The position numbers were made by a program, and so were the translations under genes. 64,000 nucleotides of DNA, taken from assembly GCA_911728455.2 (NCBI GenBank), contig OU452230.1, forward strand, positions 13,923,490 through 13,987,489, read 5' to 3'. Of this stretch, positions 34,699-45,685 are shown piece after piece; within the stretch, counting starts at the first letter, position 1, and each line of letters starts with the position of its first letter. Under the pieces are notes generated by a model. The model was not told the origin of the DNA and did no database searches. It was given only the letters and a program-made list of their open reading frames with translations. The DNA comes from Marthasterias glacialis (Eukaryota; Echinodermata; Asteroidea; Forcipulatida; Asteriidae).

Positions 34699-34860
34699 GT
34701 AAGTATGCTTTTATATTCTTCGAAATTAAAGGGTAAGTTTTGGGGGAACCTTGGGTTTTGATGTTCATTGCATTGCATTGCAGAGTCTTGGTCCAAAATT
34801 TTACAATTGTAAAATAAGACAATCGCGCTATTATTACCATACAAACCACTGCGTGTGGGT

Positions 34861-35293
34861 GCCCTGATATTCGCTGCCTTATGGAGACATTAGACAAAAG
34901 GGAAAGCAAGGAACAATGTGTCTCCATAGGGAAATTCTAAAGAGAGGGTTGCTCCACAAGGAATTTTGTGTACAAAGTCTATGGGAGGATGTTAACTACA
35001 GGGACAAAGGAAAGAACAAAAGAAGTCTCCACAAGGATGCAAAAATAGGAATGGGTGTGTGTGGGTGTGTGTGTGTGTGCCCTGATATTCGCTGCCTTAT
35101 GGAGACATTAGACAAAAGGGAAAGCAAGGAACAATGTGTCTCCATAGGGAAATTCTAAAGAGAGGGTTGCTCCACAAGGAATTTTGTGTACAAAGTCTAT
35201 GGGAGGATGTTAACTACAGGGACAAAGGAAAGAACAAAAGAAGTCTCCACAAGGATGCAAAAATAGGAATGTGTGTGTGTGTGTGTGTGTGTA
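34861..35293. repeat. 218-bp direct tandem duplication next to exon 2
   Basis: Copy 1 is 34861-35078 and copy 2 is 35079-35293. About 195 bases from GCCCTGATATTCGCTGCC to AAAAATAGGAATG are identical by eye. They are separated and flanked by (GT)n, which differs slightly between the copies. Both contain the same short open frame; no gene is implied. Confidence 0.9.
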
Positions 35294-35670
35294 CGGGACG
35301 TCCTTGTGTGAGCCAGAAATCAAATTTGTTGCCCTGTGTAGTTAGAATTGAGCCATAACCTATGAATGCATTTACAACAGGCATGAAGAAGCAATTTGCT
35401 GAACAAAACATAGTTTACTGCATGCCAAAGAAGCCCAAGAACTCTCCCCCTTTTCAGCGTGCTGATTCAGTGCACACGTTTTTTCTATTACTCTGTGAAC
35501 TACATGTAGTTATAGTCGGATTCAGAAATCAGTTTCAGAAATCCATCCATCCATCTACATAGAAAACATCTTGTCATTTTTACCCGTTCCGTTACATCTA
35601 ACTTCTGCTAATGTTGTCAGCTCTACTAGAGGGACATCCGATGGATACAACCACATGTACAACAACCCTT
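35294..35670. other. Intron 2 sequence; nothing recognised
   Basis: No gene or repeat boundary is seen between the tandem duplication and the DIRS terminal repeats. Confidence 0.5.
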
Positions 35671-35800
35671 GCGGAGTCTACTTCACTGAACTTACCTGTA
35701 GAGCCAATCTACATATGCATATTTCCCTATATGAAGATATTTATTGCTAAGAAAATTTTCACACACACATGTAATAGCGCCCTGATTGCTTTGAGAAGTT
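35671..35800 (-). mobile_element. Solo DIRS terminal repeat fragment
   Basis: AGTCTACTTCACTG, TTACCTGTAGAGCCAATC, ATATGCATATTTCCCTA and AGCGCCCT appear in the same order as in the left DIRS repeat immediately downstream. It matches the right half of the 42.55-42.87 kb repeat pair best (both read GCCAATCTACATATGCATAT). Confidence 0.6.
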
Positions 35801-36137
35801 TTTTCTAAGTTTGATTTCATAAAAATAAAGGTCTACTTCACTCATACATTACCTGTAGAGTGAATTACTACATTTGCATATTTCCCTAGACTGGCAGGTA
35901 TTATCGCTAAGAGTTTACCAATAGCGCCCTCTGGCGATCCCCCATAGTGTCCGCGGTATGCATGCCTCGTGAGCTTCCTCTTTTCTCTTAGAGGCAGGTG
36001 TGGTAAGATGTATATAAAATTAGCGCTGCCTAATTTGCTTACCCTTTCGCAAGAGAAGTTACTGAAAATTGATTAAAGAGTTTTCAGTTTGTAGTGTGCT
36101 GTATTCTGTTACTGTGTGTAAGAAGTTCTTTATAATT

Positions 36138-38200
36138 ATGAAGGGTTTAGCGAGAGCTCCGTCTGTCGTAACCAAGGGTTTAGGTGCAACCCCAGGACAA
36201 ACGGAACCCTCGGGGGATGGTGCCGCTGACCCAGTTCTGTCACCGACTCCATCCCCCAGCCCACCCCCACAGCTACACCCTGCGGGTGCCGATAACCCTG
36301 TTGACCGGCAGGAGGGTACCCAGGTGCGGTCCCCTCCCCCAGCAATCATCAAAAAGCAAGGGTAGTTCCGGCAAAGGTCGCTTGAAGCGACTCCTCTGCC
36401 GGAACAAAACCCAAGAAGGGACGGACGGGGAAGCAAGGGACTGTGGTCTCGGAACCATATGCACCCATCGTCCCGCCGGCGAACACAGGCCCGTCTGCAG
36501 GGACGAGTCGCCGTAGTTCGTCCGGCTCGATGGCGTGTGACTCCGCAGAGTCCCGAGACGGACAGCCATGCGAGTTCCCGGGCGGTTCAGCGCTCTTCCG
36601 CCCCATGGGGCTTGAGGTGCGGTCCACCGGGCAGAGTTTAAGCGGGTCGGAGCAGGCTGCATGGGGAGTTCTTTGGCTGCTGGCCTCGGTTTACCTCCAC
36701 TCTGAGGGACCAGCCATCGCATCGGACTACGCCCGGTGCTCGGGTATCCTGGTCCCCCAGGTATCCTCCGAGTTGTCTTCGGAGTTTTCCCAGGGGCATT
36801 CCTCAAAAATGAAGAGCAAGAAGGAAAAATCCAGCAGGCGTGCCCGCTGTTCATCTTTTAGCCCTAGCGGCTCGTCCGACGGTCCTGCCATGACAAACGT
36901 CACAGGGGTGAGGAGTGTGTTTCTCGGTCCGAGTTTTTACAGGCATTCCAAACCATCTCTGCCTCGCTGTCGGCCCTCTCAGGTGGCCACTGTAGATGGC
37001 ACGGTGGGACCGGCTGTGCCCCCTCCCAACCATCCATTGTCGGTCATGGCTGGGTGGCTCAGATGCAGCGAGACCTACCACACCGGTAAGCCGTGCTCCG
37101 GCGTCTCCTCCAGCCTCCCCTCCAGCCTCCCCTCATTGTCCCTCCCCGAGGGGTCGCTCAATCACGGGACTGTGATGCAAAGCAGACGGCCCTGCTGAGT
37201 GCACCGGGCAGATCACACTCCCCGGAGTCAACTCGACCTTCCCGCTCAGGAGACTCGGCCGCGGAAGAGGATGATAAAGTCATCCAAATGCAATGCCTCT
37301 CCATCGCTGAGACGGAGTTGCTTTTGGTCCAGAGAGACATGTGTAGGGTTCTACAACTCACTCTCGTTGAAGAAACACCTTTTCCAATGCTCCCGCTCAA
37401 CCAGGTATGCGTAGGACGTATTCAGAACGTTATGAAGGCAGACAAATGGACTCCTTGAGCTAAACGGGAGAAACAACACTACCATTTTCCACAGGCAGAC
37501 TTCAATAATTTTTTGGGCTGTTCCGGCTCTGTCAGATTCAACGAAAGACAAATTGGCCGCCAATGCTGGATCCAAGGCATCCAAGTGCCCCTTTGTAGAC
37601 AAAGTCCGGGATAGATTCGAGGAAACGCTGAAGAAGATTGACTCCGCCTCCCATCACGGGCTCTGCATGACTTCCTTCCGGCTCCTCCTCACGAAGTACT
37701 TGGTCTCGGGCTGCGAAGATGACACCATGGTGCCAGCGGATCTCCTGACCATCGCCTTTCGCTGCCTGGACTACGGTCTTTGCTCGGTTCTGCACAAGCT
37801 GCCCGCTTGTCGACCCTGACAACATCGGCCCGTCGGGGAAATGTGCGTGACGCTCTCTTTCTACCCTCGCTGACCGCCCGCAAGAGATTCGAGGTCTCTT
37901 CCTCGAGCGGGTAGTGATCTCTTCGCTAAACAATTCAAAGAGCTCATGCAAGCAGAGGCGAAACGACTGAAGACCACCGAGAAAATAAGCCTCTAGAAGC
38001 CTTCAGCTCCATGACAAAGGCTACTCAGGGCAAGTCCAAGCTGCTTTATACTATTCCTCAGCCTCAACCAGTGAAGAGGCCTAGGGGTAATTATCGGGTG
38101 CGCGTTCCAACCCTCAGGATACTCCGGACAACATCGCCCGCAATCCGGTCGATGCTTCTGGGCGCCTACTCCCCGCTACCCGGGGGCTGGCGCAAGTGAC
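36138..38200 (+). pseudogene. DIRS gag-like region, frameshifted
   Basis: It starts MKGLARAPSVVTKGLGATPG and stops at 36365. The frame continues elsewhere with SDYARCSGILVPQVSSELSS, QMQCLSIAETELLLVQRD and PLNQVCVGRIQNVMKADKW. The last three match frames of the second DIRS copy (SDFSRCSGIPMPQTSSEFSS and QMQHLSIAEMELHVVQRDM, then PLDHVCVDGIKKVMSTDKW). It is proline/serine-rich at the N-terminus. At least three frame breaks are present. Confidence 0.7.
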
Positions 38201-38271
38201 TTCATAGGGGGGGGGGGGGCCGCCTCCGTCAATTCATAGGGTCCTGGGCTTGCATCACGTCCGACAGGTGG

Positions 38272-39700
38272 GTGCTCAAGACTATCGAGCATGGCTACGC
38301 ACTCAAATTCATGGGCACCTCCCTGTTGGACATTGCCTTTCGGCCAACGCCAATCCCGACAGACCCAGCTCAACGCAAAGCCCTCAAAGGGGAGTTTGAC
38401 TCGCTCCTCTGCAAGGGCGAGGTGCACATCTTTCCCTTGAGGGAGACCTCGGGATTCATGTTGACGTTCTTCTTAGTTCCCAAGAAGGACGCCAGCATTT
38501 GGCGTCCCATTCTTGACCTCAAACCCTTAAACAAATTTATTCAGCCCAAACACTCCCCAAGTATTCACCCGGATTGTTCGGGCGGTCGGACCTGCGTTAT
38601 GGAAGCACGGGGTGACCGTTTTCATGTACCTGGACGATTGGTTCGTAGTGGGCCAGTTGCGGAAGTTGACGGCGGCGGCACTCAAGTACACCTGGCGCCT
38701 GGCGACCGAACTCGGCTTTATCATCATTACCGAGAAGTCACACACACTATCAACACAATACCCAACTTTTTTGGGGGCGTCTCTCGATCTTCGGTCGAGG
38801 TTGGCTCACCCCACGGAGGAACGCCTTTTGAACGTTCAAAAGTGCATTTCCCCTTTCCGACCGTCCACTGTGGCCCCGTTGGGTCTGATGGCCGGCTTGG
38901 TAGATGTAGTAAATTTTTGCAGATTGCAAAAGAGACCCATTCAACTGCATCTGCTTTCGTTCTACCAACCCAGCTGGCATGGCATCGACCGACCGGTCCC
39001 TGGCACACCTTGGCTGCTCCCCCACCTCCGGTGGTGGTTAGTTAGAGCAAAGTTGATGTGAGGTCTAGCCTTTCGCAGGCCCCGCCCGTCCCAGACTATT
39101 ACGACAGATGCGTCACTGCTGAACGAGGGGTCCACCCTCTGCTCCCGCCAAGTGGCAGGCCATTGGGGCCCCGAACACGTCTTGACCCACATCAACGTCC
39201 TAAAGTTATTGGCGGTGGCCAATGCCCTGGAACGTTTTCGTTCCTCGGTAATTGGTCGAGCGGTGCTGATCAAGTGCGACAATGCTACAGTAGTTGCATA
39301 CATCAATCACTAAGGGGGCACCCGATCCCCCCAGCTATATGCACTCACGTGGGAACTCTTCTACTGGTGCATGGACAACAAGGTCAACTTCTCAACCATC
39401 CACCTTCTGGGTGTAGAAAACACAGCGGCGGATGCTCTGTCCAGAGGGTGGATTCACCCCACAGGGTGGACGCTTCACCCTCAGACCGCCCAGTCGATTT
39501 TTCGGCTGAGCGATCAACCGCATGTCAATCTGTTCGCTTCGCAGACCAGGTGGAGTCCGCCTCATTCCCAAGACAGATTTTCTGACAAAGAACCAGTCTG
39601 GGTCCTTTTCCCCTCCGGACATTTTCGTTCTGGACATCAAGTCCTTCTCATCGCTGTCTCGTCGGTCAGTAGTGCCAGTCCCTCTATAGAAACTGATCAT
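38272..39700 (+). pseudogene. DIRS reverse transcriptase and RNase H, broken
   Basis: RT N-terminal motifs are RPTPIPTDP and WRPILDLKPLNKFI. After a deletion that removes motif A, the frame resumes with FMYLDDWFVVG (YLDD active-site box) and LGLMAGLVDVVNFCRL. RNase H is represented by TTDASL and KCDNATVVAYINH, and the C-terminal part by GVENTAADALSRGW. The missing DLKDAYLHVPI segment is present in the other DIRS copy at 49350. Confidence 0.85.
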
Positions 39701-39956
39701 CACAGCCCGAGGTTCGCACCGGTCAGCATCCCGTCCCGAGCTTCCCAGAATCGAAAGAGGGTGTGGCTGTGGCATGTAAAACCTTTTATACCACATTATT
39801 GCTCAAGCATAACCACGTCTTGAAAGAACTAAATGTGCCACAAACGAAGCACATTGTGGGGAAAGTAGAGAACGAATATTAACGGCCCAACAAACACACA
39901 TGCTGGCTAGAGGTTTTAAAGGGACAAACTGTGTCCATAACAGTACCTACACATTA

Positions 39957-40710
39957 CATCCAGATTGGAACACCGCAAATTCCTATGCTTCCAATACAAG
40001 GAGACCATGTACAAATTTACGGTGGTCCCTTTCAGGCTGTCCAAGTCGCCCCAAATTTTCACTCGAATCTTGAAGATTATCAGGGCGGCACTATGGAAAC
40101 AATGGGTCATGGTATTCATTTACCTTGACGACTAGTCTAGTCGTGGAGAGTTCTTGGGAAGTATAGGACGCAGCGCTCTTACTTTGCGCATGACATACGA
40201 CCTTGGGTTAATTATCAATACCGAGAAGTACCATCCGCTCCCTACACAAGATCAAATTTGTCTGGGTGCATGACTCGACTTGCGGAGGGGTCTGGCATAT
40301 TCGACAGAGGACCGCGCGTCGAACTTACAACAATGTCTGGCTCTCTTCCTTCATGCGTTGTAGGCCTTATGGCCAGCATGGTGGACTTGGTAGATTTTTG
40401 CAGGTTGAGGATGAGACTCATTCAACTTCACCTACTTTCTTTTTACCATCCCAGTCAGCACCAGCTAAGCCATCGGGTACATATGACGCCTTGGCTGGTT
40501 CCACACCTCCGCTGGTGGCTGGACGATGCCAAATTCATGAATGGCCGTGCCTTCCACCGTCCCCGACCGAGCATGACCCTCACGACAGACGCGTCACTTT
40601 GGGGGGTGACTTTGGGCCTGCATTCAAACATTTTCAGGCGGCTGGTTCATTGCGACAATGCCACTGTTGTGGCATACATCCTTGATCTCGGACAACTGAT
40701 CGATCTTTAA
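39957..40710 (+). pseudogene. Second DIRS RT/RNase H block, heavily decayed
   Basis: A + frame reads TVVPFRLSKSPQIFTRILKI and ends in FIYLDD followed by a stop. It resumes at 40258 with VVGLMASMVDLVDFCRLRMR, then LTTDASLWG and HCDNATVVAYI. These repeat motifs already present at 38612-39300, so this is a second element copy lying head-to-tail after the first. Confidence 0.75.
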
Positions 40711-40819
40711 GCTCTAAGGGGATATTTGTTGTGCATCCCCGAATCGGTGGGCAGGGCATCTCGCAAAACGATCACCCGGCATCCCGCAATACGATCGCCC
40801 GCTGGCTAGTTACAGCCAT

Positions 40820-41049
40820 TCGGTCTGCCCCATGCGAGTGGGAACGGATGGTTTGGTTCAGGCGCATGATATCAGAGGGGTGTCCATGGGCATTTTTTAA
40901 AGGTGTCTCCTTAGGGGATATCACCCAAGCAGCCTGCTGGAAGAATCCTTGTACATTGTCCGAATGCTACCTGAAGGATATCCTACAGGCAGACGGCAGA
41001 GCCGTAGACTCTCTCCCCCCCCCCCCCCCCCTGTCAGACTCGACAATAT
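40820..41049 (+). pseudogene. DIRS tyrosine recombinase C-terminus
   Basis: The frame contains WAFFKGVSLGDITQAACW followed by KNPCTLSECYLKD. The CYLKD tyrosine is in the position of the recombinase nucleophile. The H-x-x-R box seen at 28200 is degraded here. A run of C at 41017-41031 follows. Confidence 0.7.
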
Positions 41050-41050
41050 A

Positions 41051-42550
41051 GAAATCGGGTAACTGAAAAACGGACACAAAATAACGTTCACTCGACACCA
41101 ATTAAACTTCAAATATTCTTATTAAAAAAATCTTAGGGGTATTTACAATATTTACAACATAATCAAGGTATAAACTGAAATGATGGCTTCCGGACTTTCG
41201 GGTCGCCAGTAACTATTGGCTGTATTAGCTCACAACATCAAATAAACTTATAAATAATATGCTTTACAGGATGGTTCTTGTGCTCCTTCTCACATCAAGG
41301 TCTAATTATCGCACAACAGTTACAATAAATAAATCAGTGTATAATCGTCTCTCTTTGTGCGTCACTTCTCAACTTATAGGCAACGTTAAACAAATAAATA
41401 ATCTACGAATCGGGTTCTGCCAATCTGGCCCCACGCCTTAAGTTTCCCTAACTGGAACAACTTAAGCTTTCATAAATTAACAATGTTCAAAATAATCGTT
41501 GCGTCGTTAAAAACCTTCACCGGCGGCGGACCTCTGTCTTGCGGGTGAATCCCAATTATAGCGCCACACTCTTGTGTCCCTGCCGTGGTCGTCCTTGCGA
41601 TACAGACTTCGGGTACGGTGAGAGGGGTAGCTGATTCCAGGGGTTAAATGGTCATCTATAAACGAAATTAACCAAACTGTCTAATACTGGGTTTCCAAAC
41701 CAAAAGCACATCAAATAAATACATTCTTGATACAACATAATTTCGTTAACCACTTCAAACACTTTCGTTGATGTTTTTTATCGCGTCTAAACTTAAAAGT
41801 TTTTGAGGGAAATTCTCCCTATCACTGAAGCTGTTAGCACAACGAATTAATTGACTAAATCATCAAGCACTTGAATGATATTAATAATCCAGTTCATCAT
41901 CGTAACATTGTAAAACTTCGTAGCCGTTCCGACATTTCCAAGTAACTAATACTAGTTTATCAAAACACATTTAGTTCTCAACTTTCGTTAAAACTACTCA
42001 ACTTACGGTAATTAATTGGAGAGGAGTCTTTGGCGTCACACTGCCGTTGCTTTAGAGATTGGTCAACTCTGACATACACGAAGGTGGCTCTCGGCCATAA
42101 CTTTGGCTGACCGGCCCAATACCGATACGGTGGCTGTATCCACTCGCCTGCTGGTGGTTTGGTCGGCAACCCTAACATTCACGTTCAACACGTCCTCTCT
42201 CCTCAAGCTCACATTGCTGTTTTAACTTTCACAACACATTCTCACACTCCACATTAACTTTCCTTTATCCAACTGTTTCAATGCAAAAATACAAAGGCAT
42301 TTGCCAAAAAAAAAAAGGGGGGGGGTTCTTAATTACCATGACCATAGTTAACTAAGGGTGGCACGCAAAGTATGCCTACATAACATAGCTTAACAGGGCG
42401 TTTCCTGCGCAGTCGACGCGTATGACGTGACAGAAATGCGGCACTGCGCGAAATATTTACAAACCGCACGTTTGGGGAATTTACACTATGTCAGATCGAG
42501 AAAAGTAACAATAAAACAATTAAAAACAAATTATCAACAGTCGACTCTGA
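41051..42550. other. Unassigned intron 2 block with a lectin-like open stretch
   Basis: On the - strand 41978-42178 is open. It reads PPYRYWAGQPKLWPRATFVY followed by VRVDQSLKQRQCDAK, and the frame reaches a GTAAGT near 42010. The WAGQPxxW...YVR...CDAK order resembles the second half of a C-type lectin domain with two cysteines lost. It is tentative. The rest (41051-41977) shows nothing recognised. An A/G homopolymer pair lies at about 42308-42326. Confidence 0.25.
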
Positions 42551-42867
42551 CACCCCCACAGAAGTGTGGGTAGAGTCTACGAACAAATACTTACCTGTAG
42601 AGCATCCCTTTCTCCTTCCCCACTTTTCTTGACCTCATGAGTAAGTTCGTTATCTCATGGCTCATTCGAAAAGAGGACGCCAATGTGGCATGCATATCGC
42701 AGGGCGTTGTGGGTAGGACAGTAGGGGGCGCAATTGTATGTGTGTGTGAATTTTTTGTTAGCAATAAATATCTTCGCATAGGGAAATATGCATATGTAGA
42801 TTGGCTCTATACATAAGTATTCGTTTGTAGACTCTACCCATACTGCTGTGGGGTGGCTGGGGGGGGG
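42551..42867. mobile_element. Inverted pair of DIRS terminal repeats with no coding interior
   Basis: The left arm CCCCCACAGAAGTGTGGGTAG...TACTTACCTGTAGAGC faces a right arm ending GGCTCTATACATAAGTATTC...TAGACTCTACCC...CTGCTGTGGGG. It is therefore about 317 bp of two opposed terminal repeats separated by 100-200 bases of their own inner parts. It may be a minimal non-autonomous DIRS derivative or a deletion product. Confidence 0.6.
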
Positions 42868-43612
42868 AAGTTGTCGGCAATGTTACCCCAGATGCATTAT
42901 AATGTTAATACCTGCGAAGGGCAACGCTACCTGGATGGACGAGTTGCCCCACAGGTTTTACGACTATCGCATGCTTCAAACCAGGATTCTTCCCAGCCTT
43001 TACTGCATGCTGCAGGTCTTCTCCGACCATGATTTACAATGGCTCCGATGAGGATATGGAAACCTGGTACAGACCTATGATGTCCAGAGAGTCCCATTGT
43101 TGTATGCAATAAATGTAAATCATGTAAAGCTAAGTTTGAGTTAAAGAAGCTTCACAATCTATTATATAAGCTTCCATTAAGTTATTAGTCCTCCAATAAA
43201 CCATGGGTCCGCTTGGCAATATCAATAGTCCACACCAAGTAATAATTTGGCAACACTGCAGATTTCATACTTTGCGCGGACTGACATTGGTATTACTGTT
43301 TTTTCTTCCCACATGGGTGAATCTAATAATAATTTAAATTTCCAAAATTCCACTTTCCTGTATTGGGTTATGTACGATTCTGTGTATAGCATTGTGAAAG
43401 TACCAAAGAGACAAGATTTGTGAAGCACATGAACTTAAAAGTTGCAATAAACCGATTGCGCGACCCGTCAAAATTCAAGCTAACTTTAGGAGAACATCTT
43501 AACTAGCGTAATTTCTACCTCCATGGTCTGCATGATGGGAGATTCTATGTCCATCACATTTTGTGTAAGGCCGCATTGCATTATGGGATTACGTAGACAT
43601 ATGCTAATTCTA
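42868..43612. other. Unrecognised ORF tail with polyadenylation signal, then intron sequence
   Basis: 42908-43051 reads open on + with NATWMDELPHRFYDYRMLQ and ends in a stop. AATAAA follows at 43108. Composition is protein-like but not recognised; it could be a retrocopy end. A partial TIR-like string AAACCGATTGCGCGACC lies at 43449. Confidence 0.25.
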
Positions 43613-44377
43613 ATAGACCGATTGTGCGACCTTCGTCACGTGACCACTTCTGGGTATAAAATGTAAACACACACTACATCCTCCATAGGAAAGTGCGGTA
43701 CGGTACACGATGATTAATGCATTTAGTTTATTCGATCGAGGCTTTTCTTGCGTGAAATCCGTGAAAAATATTTCAGAGTTTGTACCAGAGACCTTCAAGT
43801 GGCTGAATAAAGCCAGTAAGGACAGTTCCAGCAAGTCTTGAAAATTGTACAAGTAACGTATAAATGTGCACGATGTGTACAGAACGTTAGGCCAGACGAC
43901 CGCGATCACCACACACTTTTCAACACAAAAATGTCAAAGTTTTGAAGCTGAAATCATCCAAAGAATTTGCTTTCCAAATATGTATGATTCCTTTGCCTAT
44001 TTGAAATTTTGCAAGGCTAGGTATTAATGCTCACTTTTCTAACGTTGTTTATCCTTTTTTTACAGTGATTTAGGCCTACATTACGAACAAAATAACAAGC
44101 GGGTGGCTACATAATAGTCATCTGACACCGGTAGTGCATGGCTAAAAAGCCTCTTTTTAGTAGAATTCTGTTAAAGTATGAAACAGAAATATGAATTAAA
44201 TTAATGGGGCTGATTAACTAATTTATCACTTAACAAAAAAGTTAAAATCAACTGTTTTTGTACTCACTCTGTGTCACAGCTTATCTCTTTACACATATTT
44301 TGCCATCAGCTGTATGGCATTATACCCAGTAGGAGGTCACATGACCACATGTCAACATTGTCGCTTTATTGGTCTAT
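43613..44377. mobile_element. TIR DNA transposon, short copy
   Basis: The left end is TA-GACCGATTGTGCGAC (43613) and the right end GGTC-TA (44371-44376); TA on both sides would be the target duplication. The subterminal ACTTCTGGGTATAAAATG and its inverted partner CATTATACCCAGTAGG extend the TIR beyond 50 bp with mismatches. About 190 bp of interior replaces the 1.7 kb of the long copy. No ORF is present. Confidence 0.65.
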
Positions 44378-45335
44378 TACGATTCTAGTACAGTACTCAA
44401 CAGCAAGTAAAATTTACATCATTAACCAAAAATAATTTATACCAACTACAACTGCATACGTTTGGACCAATCTATACTCCAGGATAATTATGTTGATCTT
44501 GCTCTGGCATTTTGTTAATTTCAAGTTATCATGCAGTAACCGACCCATTTATTGCAAACAATTTTTGTCTATTCTTTGAAACGAATTACTAGCCTGTTTG
44601 CGCAACATGTGCGCATAGTTGAGTAATTTGTTTTTATGGTTAATTAATTCGTTCGCACGCTTTAGTGATGCGTTTGCACAATTTAGGCTTTCGTTCAAAC
44701 TGTTTATGTTTTTTCACATATTACTAAACCGTTTTATTATTACGGTCACTTAATTCCATGGTTTCTTATGTTTCAGTAACTTTGGTGTCATTTAAAGCGC
44801 ACAGTTAAACATTGAGTCATTTACTCCTTAAACACGCCACGGAAACTCACAAGAATAGAAATCCTTAGATTTCCATTTTCCAACTTCCATTGTAATTTTT
44901 TTCTTATAGTCAATTTATTTAGTTAAAGCTGTATTTTTCAAAATGATAATTTATTAATCTGTTTGTTTGGTTTAAGAATAGTAGTGGAAACCTGTGTTTA
45001 GATTAGTAAAATGACGTCATCATGACGCCATCATTTGTCAGGTTATGTTTCCTTAAAGGTACAGTTTAACACGATGGATACAGAATGATTCGATCTCACA
45101 AGGCATTAATTCTTGCATTATTAACTTGATCATGCACACAATGTCAGACTTTCATATTCAGATGAGAAATTTGAAATTGTTCTCGGCTAAACAGCTTGGT
45201 ATTCGTGCATGAATGCAATATGTCTAGTTTGGTTTTGTGTTTTTTGTGAAAATATCAAATGACAAGGATCTATATGTCAGTTATCAAACAAACATTGAGT
45301 GGCTTTAATTCGTGAAATGTGAGGAATATTATCGC
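44378..45335. other. Intron 2 sequence with a repeat relic
   Basis: Mostly unassigned. ATGACGTCATCATGACGCCATCA at 45011-45033 looks like a rolling-circle module relic. 45215-45345 resembles 12150-12300. Confidence 0.4.
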
Positions 45336-45560
45336 TCAGTAAAATTTTGATATTTTGAGGCTTGACATACCAGCAAAATCCTCTTTTAGTTTAAGATACC
45401 TTTCTGAATTGTCCAGAAAAAGCACAGTGTCGTCTGCATATTGAGAAAGCCTGTATTCAAAGCCCTTAATCATAACTCCCTTCAGAATTCTATCCCTGTG
45501 AACCATTTTCCCAAGAATTTCAGTGCACAAAAGAGACAATTTTGTCTTGTCTTGTCTTGT
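45336..45560 (-). pseudogene. L1/Tx1-type reverse transcriptase fragment
   Basis: The frame reads LSLLCTEILGKMVHRDRILK and then YRLSQYADDTVLFLDNSERY. SQYADDT...LD is the RT catalytic box in the L1/Tx1 spelling. It is short and 5'-truncated. A TTGTC pentamer patch at 45540-45560 interrupts the frame on the right. Confidence 0.75.
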
Positions 45561-45685
45561 TTTGGATACTGTCCAACACTCCTGTTGGAGCCAAGCGGAC
45601 AGGAATTGGGTGCGCATGCTATTAGTTGTTTATTAGTCATGGTTTTCCTTCACTTTTGTCTTGAGGTGGTGTAACACAGCTTGCG

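Larger units (their letters stand above)
35831..41050 (+). mobile_element. Composite DIRS-type retrotransposon, dead
   Basis: The left inverted terminal repeat begins at 35831. A TATATAAAA box lies at 36011. Then come gag-like frames (from ATG 36138), RT and RNase H (38272-39700), a second more decayed RT/RNase H (39957-40710), and a tyrosine recombinase end (40820-41049). Order and domains fit DIRS elements, which use a tyrosine recombinase instead of a DDE integrase. Multiple stops, frameshifts and a deleted RT core show it is inactive. The two RT/RNase H blocks mean that at least two copies were joined. Confidence 0.8.

Noticed and set aside
36443..37198. A 251-aa host gene
   Set aside because: No ATG opens it, and its motifs match the gag-like region of the second DIRS copy; it is a transposon pseudogene.
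43449..43612. A third copy of the GACCGATTG TIR transposon
   Set aside because: One TIR-like end is visible (AAACCGATTGCGCGACC), but no second end or body match was found.
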